The notes under the pieces: generated by a model
Database searches by the model: none
Told to the model about the DNA's origin: nothing
The model's input: only the letters and a program-made list of their open reading frames with translations
In this document: positions 36,150 through 48,284 of the stretch, piece after piece
How the letters are laid out: each line of letters begins with the position of its first letter
How positions within the stretch are numbered: position 1 is the stretch's first letter
NCBI GenBank assembly: GCA_027625915.1
Contig: JANTQA010000042.1
Span: 2,616,001-2,680,000, forward strand
Direction of reading: 5' to 3'
DNA: 64,000 nucleotides
Source of the DNA: Anaeramoeba flamelloides
Lineage: Eukaryota; Metamonada; Anaeramoebidae
Program-made: the position numbers and the translations under genes

Positions 36150-37424
36150 TTAGAATTCCTCATTTAATAATAATTCCAATTCGTCATCAGAAATTTTCTC
36201 AACTAAATTTTTTGGGAAGTATCCTAGGGGCGAAAGTTCATTTATGGCACCCTTTTCGTCAAATAATATACGCCCATAAAATAAATCAGGATCGTTATCA
36301 TTGATTACTGAAATAATATAACCGTCTGAAAAGTGTAAATGATTGTCCTTTTTTTCTTCTCCCTGGTTTGAATAGATTTGTGTTGCAATAACTTTATATT
36401 TTTCATCTTCAATTTCAATTTTTTCCCTTATAGTAACACTTAATGGCTTTTCAAAGATATATTGAAAATTTTCAACAAGTATTTTCATAATTGCACATTC
36501 TTTAACCATATTTGTTACATCCTCTGAATATACACCACGTCTTGAACACAGTGTTGGACCAAATAACAGATTTAAATTGTTTAATGACATTTTATTTTCT
36601 TCTTCATATTGCCCCACTTCAAATATCAATTCTGAAATAATTTCAAAAATTCGTATATTTATTTTTGGTAATTGTGTAATTAAATCTTTAATTTTATCTA
36701 ATAGCTTATTCCCTTGCAAATTCTCTAATATTTATTATATTTATTTGATTTTTTTTTTTTTTTTGTAGTTGAAGAATAAGAATAATCAAAATACAGATTA
36801 AATGGTAAGTTATGAGAAAAAAAAATCAAAAAATTAAAAAACTTTATTATTGATTTTAGAATCATAAACACACATCCACACACAATAGTATATATATCAC
36901 ATGTAGTACATTTTTTCGTTTTTTAATAGAACGAAATACTTATACAATCGCGTTTTTTCTTTTTCGATATGTTTTTTCTTTTTATTTGTTGTTTTATTTT
37001 TTTAAAAAAAAAGTTCTCGAATTCTTTTGAAATCATACTTTCCGTTTCTGGGATGTGAAAAAATACAAACGAAAAAACTTAAAAACAACCAAATAAGGAA
37101 AAAAAAAACAATTATATACAGGTAAGACGTATTTTTCTTAAAACCCTCGGAAAAAAATGGGGTTTCGTGATTACCCATTTAAGTGGAGGGTTTTTCATCC
37201 CCAACTAGTAATTTTTAAAAAAAAAATAATTCTTTTTCTCAGTGTTTAAAGAGTTTACAATTTTCAAGAGTTTTAAACGGAAAACCTCCTTTATATTGTT
37301 TTGGTGTTTTCAAAATTAGAAAATCAAACTATTTCCATGGTTTTCAATGCAAAGTAGTCAAAATTTAACTTTTTTACCAATTCCAAATTGGATCAGTTCA
37401 CTTAATTTTTTAGTGTTTTGACCT

Positions 37425-37462
<38 letters not shown>

Positions 37463-40400
37463 CAGGCAAACTAATTTTATGCATCACTCACGCAAGTAAA
37501 GCACGTTTAAGGAAATCAAAAAAATCGCCATACCTGTGATATACATATACATATACATATATAATAATGCATCATTAGAATTTTGATCTTTTTTATTGTT
37601 TTTTTTTTCTTTTCCCAATATATTTTTGAGATTTTTAAAGTGTCAAATAATGAAAATTTTAAATAATATGAAATTCTGAAATAACCTTACCTGATGCGTT
37701 GATAAATTCCAAATATAATTTTTTTGTTAACAAAGATTCGGGTAATTCTCTAAACCATTGCTTTAAAAGCCCCGATACATTATGAACATTTTTTTCATTC
37801 TCAAAATTAATCTCAATTCCGCTATCAAACTCTTTTTTATATTGATCAATCGTATTTTTATTACCACTGAGGCGAAATATTCCAGTTTCTTGAAGCCCTA
37901 TATAATTAATTTAAATTAAAAATAAAGGGTTTTTATTAATGTTAATGTTTGATTAGAGAAAATTATAATTAAATTTTGAATTTTTTTATTATTGTCTGAA
38001 AAAATACCATTTTTTTTAATATATATAACAGAATTTGTTAAAATTTTTGGAACTTCTGCTTTGTCTCGTTGAGCAACAAGTTCAACAGGCGTGGCAAACC
38101 TTCTTGTAGTTTCAAATGGATCTATTTTCTTTTTTTGAAATCGAAAGGTCATATGACGTTTCAATGACCTTTTAGGCATTGCACCATCTATAACAGAAAC
38201 ACTTGATTGCACTCTATTAATTTTTGGTAATATTTGGGTTTTTTTTCTAAATAATGATCTTCGTCTTTTGAGTGGCACTATTTTTGTTTTTTTAACTTGA
38301 TTGCCCTAAATGATTATGAATTTGGTTTTTATTTTGATATTTATTTTGTTATATTTTATTTAGTTTTTTTGTAAAAGGTTTAATAATAAATTAATGAAAA
38401 TTAGTGATTATTTATTAATTTGCATACAAAATTAGACTATTATATGATACCCCACAAATTTTTTAGAAAATCAATATTTTTATTTGGAATAAATTTAATT
38501 TTGATTTTTAAAATGGAAATGTAAAAAACAATAAAGCTTACTTCATTGCAAGATTTAATTTGTTTGTTGATTGTTTCAATCCATACTTCTCGTTCACTTG
38601 TAGATTTGCAGCGGAATTCCCATTCTTTTTTTATTAGATTTTAAAATAAATCTTTTTGGGGATTTCTGTTTTGAAATTGCAATAATTGGAAAACATTTTT
38701 GTAAAAGAACTGCACCTAATGGCTCATTTGACTATAGAATATTTTTGTAGAATATGGAAAAATATACAAATGGGTTAATGTAAAAAATGTGAAAATCTAA
38801 ATATTGTTCAAGTTTAAAAAGATAAAAATTTGTTCTCATAAGTAATTTAATTTTTTCAAAATTAGTTGTTTTGACTTTTTTGTTAAAAATAACACTCAAA
38901 AGGAAAAAAAAAAGAAAAAAAAAGATGTGAAAGAATGTTTAATCTCAATAATTCTTCTTTTAAACAAAATATTATTTCTAATTTTTTTTTTTTTTTAAAT
39001 AATTCATTTTAGTTTTGTAAAATTATTAATATTATTGTAATATTGTTCATTAAAGATAAATGAAATATACCGAGCCGCGCAAATACTCAGGTTTATTTTG
39101 TAACAATTATTCATTATTTAAAATTCTGTGGTAGAGAAACTTAAAATAAATTAAAAAGTAAATTTATAAAAAAAACGAAATCTAGATTTTTTTAGAATTT
39201 ATAGCATTGGCGTTCTAGTTTTTAAATAATTCTTTGAACTTTTTTCTTATTTATAATATTTCAGTTTTGTCTTGGAAAAATATTTTAATTTTGAAAAAGC
39301 AGATCCCAGTAACTTTAACTAACTTTCAAAGATGACTGTGGTGTTGTAGATTTAGAATTAATTTGACCCCACCATGAGAAATAGTCTTTTAAAATCTTTT
39401 TGATGGAAACTTATTGATGTTGAATAATTATCTAAATGGCATTGCATACTTGTGATAAAAACTGTTATTTTTACACTTTTCTGATATTCAATATATTGAT
39501 TACATTAATTGAGTTAAGTAATTTGGTGTTCAGAATTTGACTTCAAATCAAATTCAAATAATTCAATTAAAATTACACAATTTGTGAAAAATATTTTAAT
39601 TGGTGCTATCATGAGAATTTGATTTCTCTGGGGGTGAAATTCACCAAAAAAAAACGGATATTTTTTATAAAAAATTACTTTTTTTTGTGTTAATCTTTTC
39701 ATAAGATGACTAACTCTGATCATTTTTTTTTTTGCTTTTGTTCTTCTTTTGTTTTTTCAAATGGAGTAATAATCTGTATTCGATCAAAAAATTTTTCAAA
39801 TGATTGATATTTGGTTAAAGTTGAGTTGTTCCTATTCAAGAAAAAATCCAAATAAAATTAGTTGGTAGTATCTAACCTTTTGATCGATCAATATTGTTAA
39901 TGAAATTTCAACAAATTCTACCAAATTATTTTTTTGTTATTAGGCTCACTTCAATATTTTTCACTCACCCTTGATTTATTTGATTGAAAATTATTTATTT
40001 TTTCGTTTTGTGAGTGTATGTAAATGATAAACTATTAATGGCATTTCAATTAGTATCGCTAAAATAATTTAATATTTCCCAGAGAATTGATTAAATAAAA
40101 ATTTTTTCTCGAAAATTGTGTTTATCAGCTTTGAATTGGGATTTAGTTCTCTCTCTCTTTTTTTTTCTTGTTATTTATATTAATTAATATTGTCTATTAA
40201 TATATTAGTAAACATACCAGATACCTTTTGATAAGTATCATAGGACGAAGTCTAAATTTTGGGAATTTTGTTAATATTGATAGGTTAGGTTAGGTAGGGT
40301 AGGTTATGTACTCTATGACACTTGAAGATACTTGACAACCTGGTTGTTTATATTTTTATTATACCTAATAATTTTTAAAACTTCCTGACCTTTCCACCCA

Positions 40401-42857
40401 GAACTATTTATAATTAGAGTTTATCTAAATTGATTTAGATTTGCATTTAATAATTTTAAGTTTTTTATTTTCCCATTAATATTTTCATTGTCTTTTTTCT
40501 TGAAAACTTTAAAATTTTGATTTTTCTGAAATATGTTCAAACCCAGAATTTCTAATTTCTTTTAAAGTTTGGATCTTCTTTTATATTTTGAAATTCAGAT
40601 TTGATCAATTTTTGCTTCAGTTTTATAGATTATTCTTGGAGAATCTGGGTTAATTTTTTAAAATTTGTTACAAAATTTATTTTTTTATTTCGCTATCTAA
40701 TTTTAAATGTGATGATTTACTTAATTAGCTTATTTCTAAAATGAAAAAAAGTACATTACCATTTTGTATTTTTGTGACAGGATTTTATTTTTTGGTGAAT
40801 TTCAATGTGTTATTGTTTATTTTTATATATGAAGGGGATGATATTTAAAAGTGATTCCAAAATAATTATTAATTTAATTAAATGCAATTCTTATTTCAAA
40901 TTCATTTTCTTTTTATTTTAATATCATACCAAAAATTATTCAAATTGCAACATAAGTATAAACAGGCCTTTCATTTGAAAATCATGTAGTTGCACTTAAA
41001 TAAGTCTTTTGATTTCATTTTATTTTAACTCTAAATCTCTTGAATGGAAACTCCAATTCAGACAATTTGAAGGACACTGTGAATTTTTTATTTCCATTAC
41101 AATAAATGATGAGTCTTATCAAATCAAAAGTAAAAACTATTTTAAAAACTTGTAATCAAAATCACCTCAACACTTTAATCAATTTCTTTTTAAAAAAATT
41201 ATGTCTCTTTTAATCAAGCCACCCGTTATTTCTTTATAATTTATTTAATTTCTCAGATAAAAATTCGTAAAATGTACCAAATACAAACAAAAGATTAAAC
41301 CATAAATCAAATTGGGACTACTTTGGAAAGAAATAATGACCAATGACACGGTTTTTTTAAAAGCCAAATCACAACCAATAATTAACCAAACAAAATTACA
41401 TTACCCCCAATAATACGTGTTTTGAAAATTGTATGTGTTTTTAAAAAAAATAAATGTTGTCATAAAAACAAACTGTATTTTTTTTTTAAAAAAGGAAGGT
41501 TTTTTTTTCAAATGTTGAAAAAAATTTATTTTGTTTTTTGACAAAAAAATATAAACAAAAGAGACAATTAAATAAATGTCTCATTTCTTGGGACTTTTAA
41601 AATTTTCATAATTTTTGGAAATTTCTCAAATTGTTTGATCAAACAAATAAACAATTTCCTTTCTGAAAATAAATATGCCTTACAAGGAAACGAAGTTCAC
41701 CAATTTCATTTTACCCTTTTTAAGAAAAGTGAAAACAGGAAAAGAAGTTCAACACATTTTTTGATATGATTCTCACTAAAAAAATCTTCAAATTTAATGT
41801 TCAAATAATTTTTTAAGAAAAGATTTTTTAGAGTCACAAAATTCATTTGAACCATGTACCACTCTTATCATTTACCTTCAATTGCAACCCGCTTTGAGTA
41901 TAGGTGGATCTATGGTAACGTTAAACCTTTTTAGTGCTATCTAAATTAGGGCAATGTTGGAGGATTTTTAGGAACAAATTCGTTGTTAATCGTTTGTGTT
42001 TTGACAAGAAGATCGTGTACAAGTTTAAAAACATCCCAAAGAGCCTCTAATTTAGATACCACTTTGCCCTCATGATTTTAATTTCACAAACCTGTTTTCA
42101 CTTTCGACTGGATTTGTTTTAGGATCCAAATCGTTATTTGTTTTTTATGTTTTATCATCCCATTAAGGATCTTTTTCACAGACTAATAACAGAGCGGTAA
42201 TTCACACTTTTTCATCAACAGATCCTTTTTCGTTTCACAAAATTAGAGCACCAAGGAAAATTGTAAACCAATATTTAAATTCAAAATAATGAATTGATCA
42301 AATTTTATTGGTTGGATTGTAGTTGACCAACCAAAGAATGTGGGAAGTTATTTTGAGATTTTTCAATTATTTTTTTGAACTCAAATGATTGCACACATCT
42401 TGGTGTTTCTCACCAAAGAATTTTTTTTAGTAAATTTTCAATTTCTGATTCCATAAATTCTTAAATGAGAAAAAGTTTTTAAATTTTCACTTTCAAGGTA
42501 TAGGAAAAGTAGGGGATAATTGAATCCAAAAGAACTTACATTCTCGTTTTTAAACCACGACAAAGAGCTGTTATAAAGTTTGACGATTCTTTTTTTCCAA
42601 GGTTTGTATTTTGTTCTTCTTTTTGACATAACGCCTTGCTTCAGGGCCTTGTAGACAGAAACTTGCTCAAGCGATTCGATTTTGTGTACATATGATCGTG
42701 GGAATAGCCCAGTTTCTTGGCTCTGAACAATCTTTCCTAGGCAATATCCAAGATTTCCATTGTCCTCAACAATGGTCAACGTGTCGCCTATCTTCAGTTT
42801 TAAGTGGCCTTTTTTTTTTGTTTTAAAATTATGATGAGAACAATAATATTGTGTCAT
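36150..42857 (-). CDS. SH3-PH-RhoGAP-SH3 protein (five exons)
   Basis: Exons on the - strand: 42,857-42,540; 38,731-38,542; 38,305-38,008; 37,897-37,691; 36,724-36,150. Exon 1 has an SH3 domain (YYCSHHNF...LKIGDTLTI...GLFPRSYVHKI) and the start of a PH domain (GVMSKR...WKKRIVKL). Exon 2 has the rest of PH (PLGAVLLQK...WEFRCKSTSEREVWIETI). Exons 3-5 form RhoGAP: ATPVELVAQRD, KKNG|LQETGIFRLSG with the catalytic arginine finger, GLLKQWFRELPESLL, and NKMSLNNLNLLFGPTL, then a C-terminal SH3 (FSDGYIISV...GYFPKNLVEKI). It should switch off Rho/Rac GTPases at membranes. Every junction keeps phase except that exon 2 is 190 nt: a coding A7 run (+ 38,626-38,632) holds one A too many, and 189 nt would be in frame. 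A strong acceptor at about 42,870 upstream of the first ATG suggests another 5' exon. Intron 1 is 3.8 kb and repeat-filled. Confidence 0.85.
37423..37462. repeat. (CA)n-(TA)n microsatellite
   Basis: Compound dinucleotide tract in the last RhoGAP intron, with a further CATATA tract at 37,543-37,562. Confidence 0.85.
39700..39950. mobile_element. MITE M1 fragment in RhoGAP intron 1
   Basis: Contains TAACCTTTTGATCGATCAATA and GAAATTTCAACAAATTCTACC, the M1 core in the orientation of copy 2. Ends are not preserved. Confidence 0.4.
40275..40720 (-). mobile_element. LINE copy L6, degraded, in RhoGAP intron 1
   Basis: On the - strand, NPDSPRIIYKTEAKID (about 40,620-40,670) aligns with NRNTPILIYKTEFKIE of L3, and NSSGWKGQEVLK (about 40,360) with the NSxxWK linker where arrays enter other copies. 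A palindrome-array remnant (GGTTAGGTTAGGTAGGG, CTCTATGACACTTGAAG) is at 40,278-40,325, the expected place. Confidence 0.5.
41946..42182 (-). CDS. Two unexplained coding-looking exons inside RhoGAP intron 1
   Basis: On the - strand, 42,182-42,092 reads SVKKILNGMIKHKK... after a TTATTAG acceptor. A 45-nt GT-AG intron (CAG|GTTTGT ... AAATTAG) joins it in phase to 42,046-41,946, which reads ALWDVFKLVHDLLVKT...FVPKNPPTLP and stops at TAA. Local GC and amino-acid mix differ from surrounding repeats. The first exon begins in phase 0, as does the normal RhoGAP exon 2, so these could be an alternative 3' end of the SH3-PH transcript, a small nested gene, or a relic. No family recognised. Confidence 0.35.
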
Positions 42858-42869
42858 AGAAATCAAATT

Positions 42870-44260
42870 ACTGAAAAAAAAAAAAGTGTTTAAAAATTAA
42901 AATTGAAAAAAATGTCGAGTAAATATTGGATTCTGAATAATTCTTAAAAAGAAAGAAGTTAATTGTTCTGTTGTCCTGAAAAAATTCTTCCCAATTCTGT
43001 TTACAGAAAATCATGAAAAAAATCAGAGGTGAATAACAAAGTCAGTTTCACAAAAGTGTAGATAAATTTATTTTTTTCTTTTTTTTTTGTTCTTTTGGGT
43101 AAAAAAGAATTGTTTTCCTTTTCTAATTCAGAGTTCTAAATTGACTTTAGGTATTTTGTTATTTGATTTTATATGGTTTTGCAACTCAGAATTTTGAAAT
43201 ATTTTTTTGTAGAACACAAAAAGAGTTTTCGCAAAAAATTTCTTTTGAGAAAATAAGTTTTTTTTTATTTTTTTAAATACACAGATCAAGAAGAGAAAAA
43301 AAGTTTCAAAACCCAAATAGGTATGAAATATTTGAACTTTTGTGTTCGACTATCAAAAAAAGTTTTCTAAAACGAATGAAAAGATATTTTATAATGAATA
43401 ATTTGAAAAGAAGAAAAACGACTTTTAAAAATAAATGCGAAAATACAATAAGTTGTTAAGTGAGTCTTTAGAGATAGTTTTTTAAAAAAACAAACACTTT
43501 ACTCCAAAAAAAATCTCGTATCAAAGATATTATAAGATACCATCTTGAATTGTGTTTGAAATGTTATCTAAAAATTGCTTATACTGTAGTCAAAATAAAG
43601 CGTGCAAAAAAGTTAAATTGGGGTTTCTATAAAAAATTTGTTTTTTTTATTTCAGAAAAGTACTCGACATTAATTGATCAAGAAAACCGACAATTAACCC
43701 TTATTAAACATGGTACTGTTTTCTTAAAGTTCTATTATGTAAAAAGAAATGTTAAAAATAAAGCATCAAATTGGAAAATTTATTTCATAAGTTAGAGTTA
43801 ATTTTTTTGAAAATTTTTATCTTTAAAATTCATCTAATCAATTTCAAAAATTTCAAAAAAATCGAGAATATTTCGAAAAAATTTAAAGTATTTGCTTGAA
43901 TAATTTAGATTTTACTATAAATATCCAGACTTTACTTTCAAAATTGATTTTAATAGTTTGAAGTCTATTGGGTAGTGAATTTTATGTTACTTTGTATCAA
44001 AAATTAAAAAAAAAATAGATTTTATTTTGATAGACTGAGAATAGTCTTTGGGTACTTATTATTTCGATCTCTATTAATTCAATTTTCTTTTTTTTTCTCT
44101 CCACTTTACTTTGAGTGAATGAAAAATCCAAATTAAAGTTGGGATTTCAGAATAAAATAATATAACGAGTTACAATTGTTTACAAAAACTATTGAAATTA
44201 TTTCGTATTGAAAATGAATTCATAAAAATCTACAAATAAAAAAAAAGGGAAATAATTTCC
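42870..44260. other. Gene-free 5' flank of the RhoGAP gene, with repeat R5
   Basis: 43,545-43,660 shares TACTGTAGTCAAAATAAAGCG with 23,855-23,900. A short open frame here (81 codons from 43,550) is probably repeat-derived. A missing 5' exon of the RhoGAP gene may lie here but was not found. Confidence 0.4.
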
Positions 44261-44582
44261 TTTCATTTTTTTGTATTAAAATTATTGAAGAAGTGTAAAT
44301 TACACTCTAGTTATTCTTATACCTAAATTTACTTTCAGAAATTTAAGCTTAAAATGTGAGATTACAAATTTATTCATTATGAAAATAATTTCAAACTCTT
44401 TTGGTTTAAAATTAATTCATTGAGATTTATTTCATTTAATTTGTTATGAAAAAATCAATCTATATTTTTCATAAAAGGGACCTTTCCATAAAAAATGATC
44501 AATATTTTCTATTACTTCCTACTGTCCATAAAATAAACATAATGGGCAAAATGGATTTGAGTTTTTATTGAATTGAGAGTAA

Positions 44583-44751
44583 TACTGGTATTTGTATTAT
44601 AAATGGGAAAAAATTTTCACTTAATTTTCAATTTCCTTTTTCAAATAGAGACCACAAATACCAACACACTTCTGAGAAAACTCTTTTTATTAAAGAAAAG
44701 TATGGAAAATGTGGTGAAAATTTTGTCCCATTTAGAATTCAAATACCAGTA
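44583..44751. mobile_element. MITE family M3, best copy 1
   Basis: 169 bp foldback with TACTGGTATTTG at one end and CAAATACCAGTA at the other; arms pair over about 60 bp. A TA target duplication is likely (TA-CTGG...CCAG-TA). Inserted in LINE L4. Confidence 0.8.
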
Positions 44752-44827
44752 TCTATTTAGGCAATTGATAAATACCCGGAATTTTGGAATTGTTGAGCTT
44801 GAAGGATAACTTAAATATTTTGGGCTT

Positions 44828-44997
44828 TACTGGTATTTGAATTCTAAATGGGAAAAAATTTTCACTTGGTTTTCAATTTCCCTTTTCAAATAGATCCCAA
44901 ATTACAACAACACACTTGGTTGAAAACTCTATTTATTAAAAATAAATATAGAAAATTGAGTGAAAATTTTGTTACATTTAAAATTTAAATACCAGTA
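44828..44997. mobile_element. MITE family M3, best copy 2
   Basis: 170 bp, same ends and orientation as the copy 76 bp to its left; slightly diverged. An independent insertion in LINE L4 or a local duplication of that insertion. Confidence 0.8.
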
Positions 44998-45150
44998 AGA
45001 CAAAAACTTTTATTTTTCATGATTGTAAACTATTTTTTTGAGATTACCATCAAGTTCTGAACAGAGTCTAACTTACCTACACTTAAAAAAAAAATTGAGT
45101 AAAATCATAGATTTTACTTAAGTCCTTTAATTTCCTATAAACCTGACATC

Positions 45151-46734
45151 TGTTTTTATTTATTTTATAAAACAAAAAAAAAAAAAAAAAAAAAAACAAG
45201 CCAGACATGAAGATGTTAATTTCCCGCCTTTAAAAATTAATATATATATATATATATATAAATCAAAATTGTTTGAATCAATAAAAATTGAATTTGTTAT
45301 TTTTCAATAAATAACATAAAAATTCAATTTCAATATCACAAATACTACTAAATAATCATTAGCTGAATATTTGTAAGGGATATACAAAAAAAATTAAAAA
45401 GAATATTTTAAACATTTGGCTAAGCTTTATCTTTCAAAATTAAGAAATAAAATTCATTTGTTTTTAATTTTGAATTAAGAACTATCTAAAATTGGAAAAA
45501 TAACATCATGGGTTAACTTCACTTAAACTTTTATACATTCTTAAATCACGCCTTGTTTATTCATAAACTAATGAAATAACTCAAAAAAAAAAAAAAAAAA
45601 ATAAAATAAAAACAATGGGGATCTAATATTTATTAAGTTAGTGATTATAAGGAGGAATACTAAAAAAAATTCAAAGTTACACAAATCATTCCAACTTCTG
45701 AACACCCAACACCCGATTACCAAGAATTGTTTCATAATGAATAGTAAATTATTTATCTTCAAACGTGTTGATCTCAAAAATTATTATTCCTTTTTTTTAT
45801 TTTTAAATAAATCTCTTTTGGAAAATTTAAATAAGTAGATCTTACTTTTCTAATTTTTTTTATCTCGCTTTTGTAATTTATTCTAGAAGCATAACTTGTA
45901 CACAATATCAAAATTTTTAAAACTTGAAAAAAAACTTATTATTGACACTTTGAAACATCATATTGTATTAATATATCAAAGCAAAGATTATTGAATTTAT
46001 TCAATTTTTTGATTATAATATTGATTATCATGATAACTCCTTAATAATAAAAAAGCAATATTGTTTTCTGATTAATATTTTCCAAAATCTAACTTTATAA
46101 CTTAATTCAATTATCCCCCTGGGATAAAATTTTTTGAGAATAAAAAACACTCTCAACTTTTGAATATCGAAAATATTTTTTGAAATTACTGTCCACTTTT
46201 ATTATTTTTTTTTTTTTGAAAAAATTTGTTGAGTAAATTTTGAAATCAAAGAATACATTAATATATTAAATTAGAATATTTATCAAGAGAGTTTATCCCT
46301 TTTTAATAACCCCTTTTTAACTTTTATTATTTGAAAATAAAAAAAACATTTGAAGACCAAATTTGCCCCTTTTGTAAAAATAAAATTCACATAATTAATA
46401 ATTTGTTTTAGTAATGAGTTCAAATAAGAGATTCTATATAAAAATATACATAATTTCAGGTTTGAATTTGATTATTTTGGCAAAAAATATTTTCAAGAAA
46501 AAGTTAAATGGAAATTTTATTTTTTTTTATTTTTTCGTTTTGTTTTTTTAATTTTTTTAATGGAAGGTATTTGATCAGTTTTCAATTTTTAGTGTTTTTT
46601 TGGGTCATAGGGGCTTATTATCAATACATTTTTGATAAATTAGAAAATCACCATTCATCCAACTTTATTGCAAAAATCATTAAATCGTGAAAAATCTTAA
46701 AATTCCAGTATATCAAAAAAATTTCAATAAAATT
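45151..46734. other. Gene-free, low complexity
   Basis: Poly(A) at 45,174-45,196, a (TA)n tract at 45,240-45,260 and AT-rich sequence without recognised genes. An open frame at 46,508-46,690 is Phe-rich and looks like chance. Confidence 0.45.
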
Positions 46735-46738
46735 TGTT

Positions 46739-46905
46739 CCACTTTTAAGTCACAAACCTTCAAGTAAATTTAAGGCACAAAAAAAACCTCAAAAAAATCG
46801 GATTATAGTGAATTAATCTTTGAAAAAAAAATATTCCAAAAAATGTACCTTAATTTGAGATTTTTTTTGTACCTTAAATTTCGTTGAAATTTTAAGTTTT
46901 AAACC
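46739..46905. mobile_element. Foldback MITE family M8, copy 2
   Basis: CCACTTTTAAG...AAATTTAAGGCACA answered by GTACCTTAATTTGAGATT...ACCTTAAATTTCG; matches 10,024-10,210. Confidence 0.55.
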
Positions 46906-47269
46906 CCCAGTCCCAGTATAAAAGTAAAAAATGACCATTTTTTTGGCATTTTTTGAAATTAACCTTTTTGAAATATCATAAAGTTAATTTTTGAACCAAG
47001 TATTTGGCTAGGTTTGAATTGTTATCGTTTTTACGTTTCATACAACCTTTTGTTCAAGGTTTTTTCAAAAAAGAAGATTGAAAAAAAAATGACAAAAAAA
47101 AGGTACATTTTTATTTTTTTATCTTTTTTTCTTTTTGAATTATTTCTATCAAGTTTTTTGCAAAATAATTTTTATTATAATGTTTTAATGAGTGTTCTTG
47201 ATAAAAATGGACAGTTGTTTTTTTTTTTTTTTTTTTTATCAACCGTCAAAAAAAAAATTTTTTTTTTGA

Positions 47270-47995
47270 ATAAAGTCTTTACTGAAATATGCAAATTAAA
47301 CAGAAATACACCAATTCTTATTTATAAAACAGAATTTAAAATTGAAAATATGGTAATTTCAGTAAATAAAAAAAATTCAAATTCAAAAAAAATTAAAAAT
47401 TTATCTCTTCCTTATTTAGAAAAAATTAATAAAATTTAATCAACGAACCAACAATAAAATTAACTGGAATTCAAAAGATATAATTGAATTAATAAAGGAA
47501 ATCTATAAATACACATATAATGAATTATTGAATTCCTAGAGCTGGAAAGTGTAAAAATACTTCACAATATTAAGAAACCAAAATTCATTATTTACAACTC
47601 AAAAAATATCTAAGCTATCCATCAAGTTCAACAATCCTAAAATTTAGGACATTTACCAATTGCTTAAACAGATATTACTATGTAATTAATAAAAATTCAA
47701 ATAAATTTTGTCATTTATGTTTAAAATACAAACAAAAGGAAGTTATTGAAAATATTGATCATTTTTTTGTGGGTATGTCCTTCCTATGAAAAAGATAGAT
47801 TAATATTTCTGAATAAATTAAATGAAAAAAACCTCTATGAATTAATTTTAAACCATAACAGTTTATTATTATTTTCATTGGTTAATAATCGTGAAATATA
47901 TGATTTTACGCTTAAATTTCTGAAAGGAAATTTAAGTATAAGGGCAACTAGAGTGTAATTTACACTTCTTCAATAATAAAAAAAAAAAAAAAAAA
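47270..47995 (+). mobile_element. LINE copy L3, 3' fragment without palindrome array
   Basis: Reads NRNTPILIYKTEFKIENM, LPYLEKINKI, then after frame breaks CHLCLKYKQKEVIENIDHFF and CPSYEKDRLIFLNKL. It ends with the hairpin AGTGTAATTTACACT and CTTCAATAATAA plus poly(A) at 47,977-47,995. The linker TTGAATTCCTAGAGCTGGAAAGTGTAAAAATAC is uninterrupted here, showing the empty site that carries arrays in L1 and L2. Confidence 0.75.
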
Positions 47996-48284
47996 GATAC
48001 ATTTTTTACTTTTATACAGGTACTAGGGCTTTAAAAGAGAAACTGAAATTAGAGATTGGTTTTATTATCTGAACATCAGTATTTTTGTCTATGAGAATTT
48101 AGTATTTTGATAAAGAAAAAGTTGGTTTAATCACGATTTTATAAAATCATCATGAATATATTGATCGTACCGACATAACCTATGATATAATCAAAACCTC
48201 TGTTATTCTAAAAAATAAATAAAACTCAATAAATTATTTTAAACCCCTCCTCTTTTCTTTCTTTGTTTTTTTTTTTTTTGAGAA

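Larger units (their letters stand above)
44268..45150 (-). mobile_element. LINE copy L4 carrying two MITEs
   Basis: Its 3' end (TTGAAGAAGTGTAAATTACACT on the + strand) is the same as that of L3. The finger region follows. Two separate M3 MITEs interrupt it at 44,583-44,751 and 44,828-44,997, with 76 bp of LINE between them (matching L2 at 22,930-22,990). A worn palindrome module (TTGAGTAAAATCATAGATTTTACTTAA) is at about 45,085-45,125. Non-functional. Confidence 0.65.

Noticed and set aside
40278-40305. GGTTAGGTTAGGTAGGGTAGG looks like a telomeric repeat
   Set aside because: It is short and imperfect and lies where other LINE copies carry GTTAGGTTT palindrome modules, so it is an array remnant.
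41880-42250. GC-richer island as part of the normal RhoGAP coding path
   Set aside because: The PH halves join directly and in phase across it, so it is not in the main transcript; kept only as a candidate alternative or nested exon pair.
47014-47260. Hydrophobic Phe/Leu-rich frame upstream of LINE L3
   Set aside because: Made of poly(T) and A-rich runs; no splice or family evidence; it merely runs into the LINE frame.
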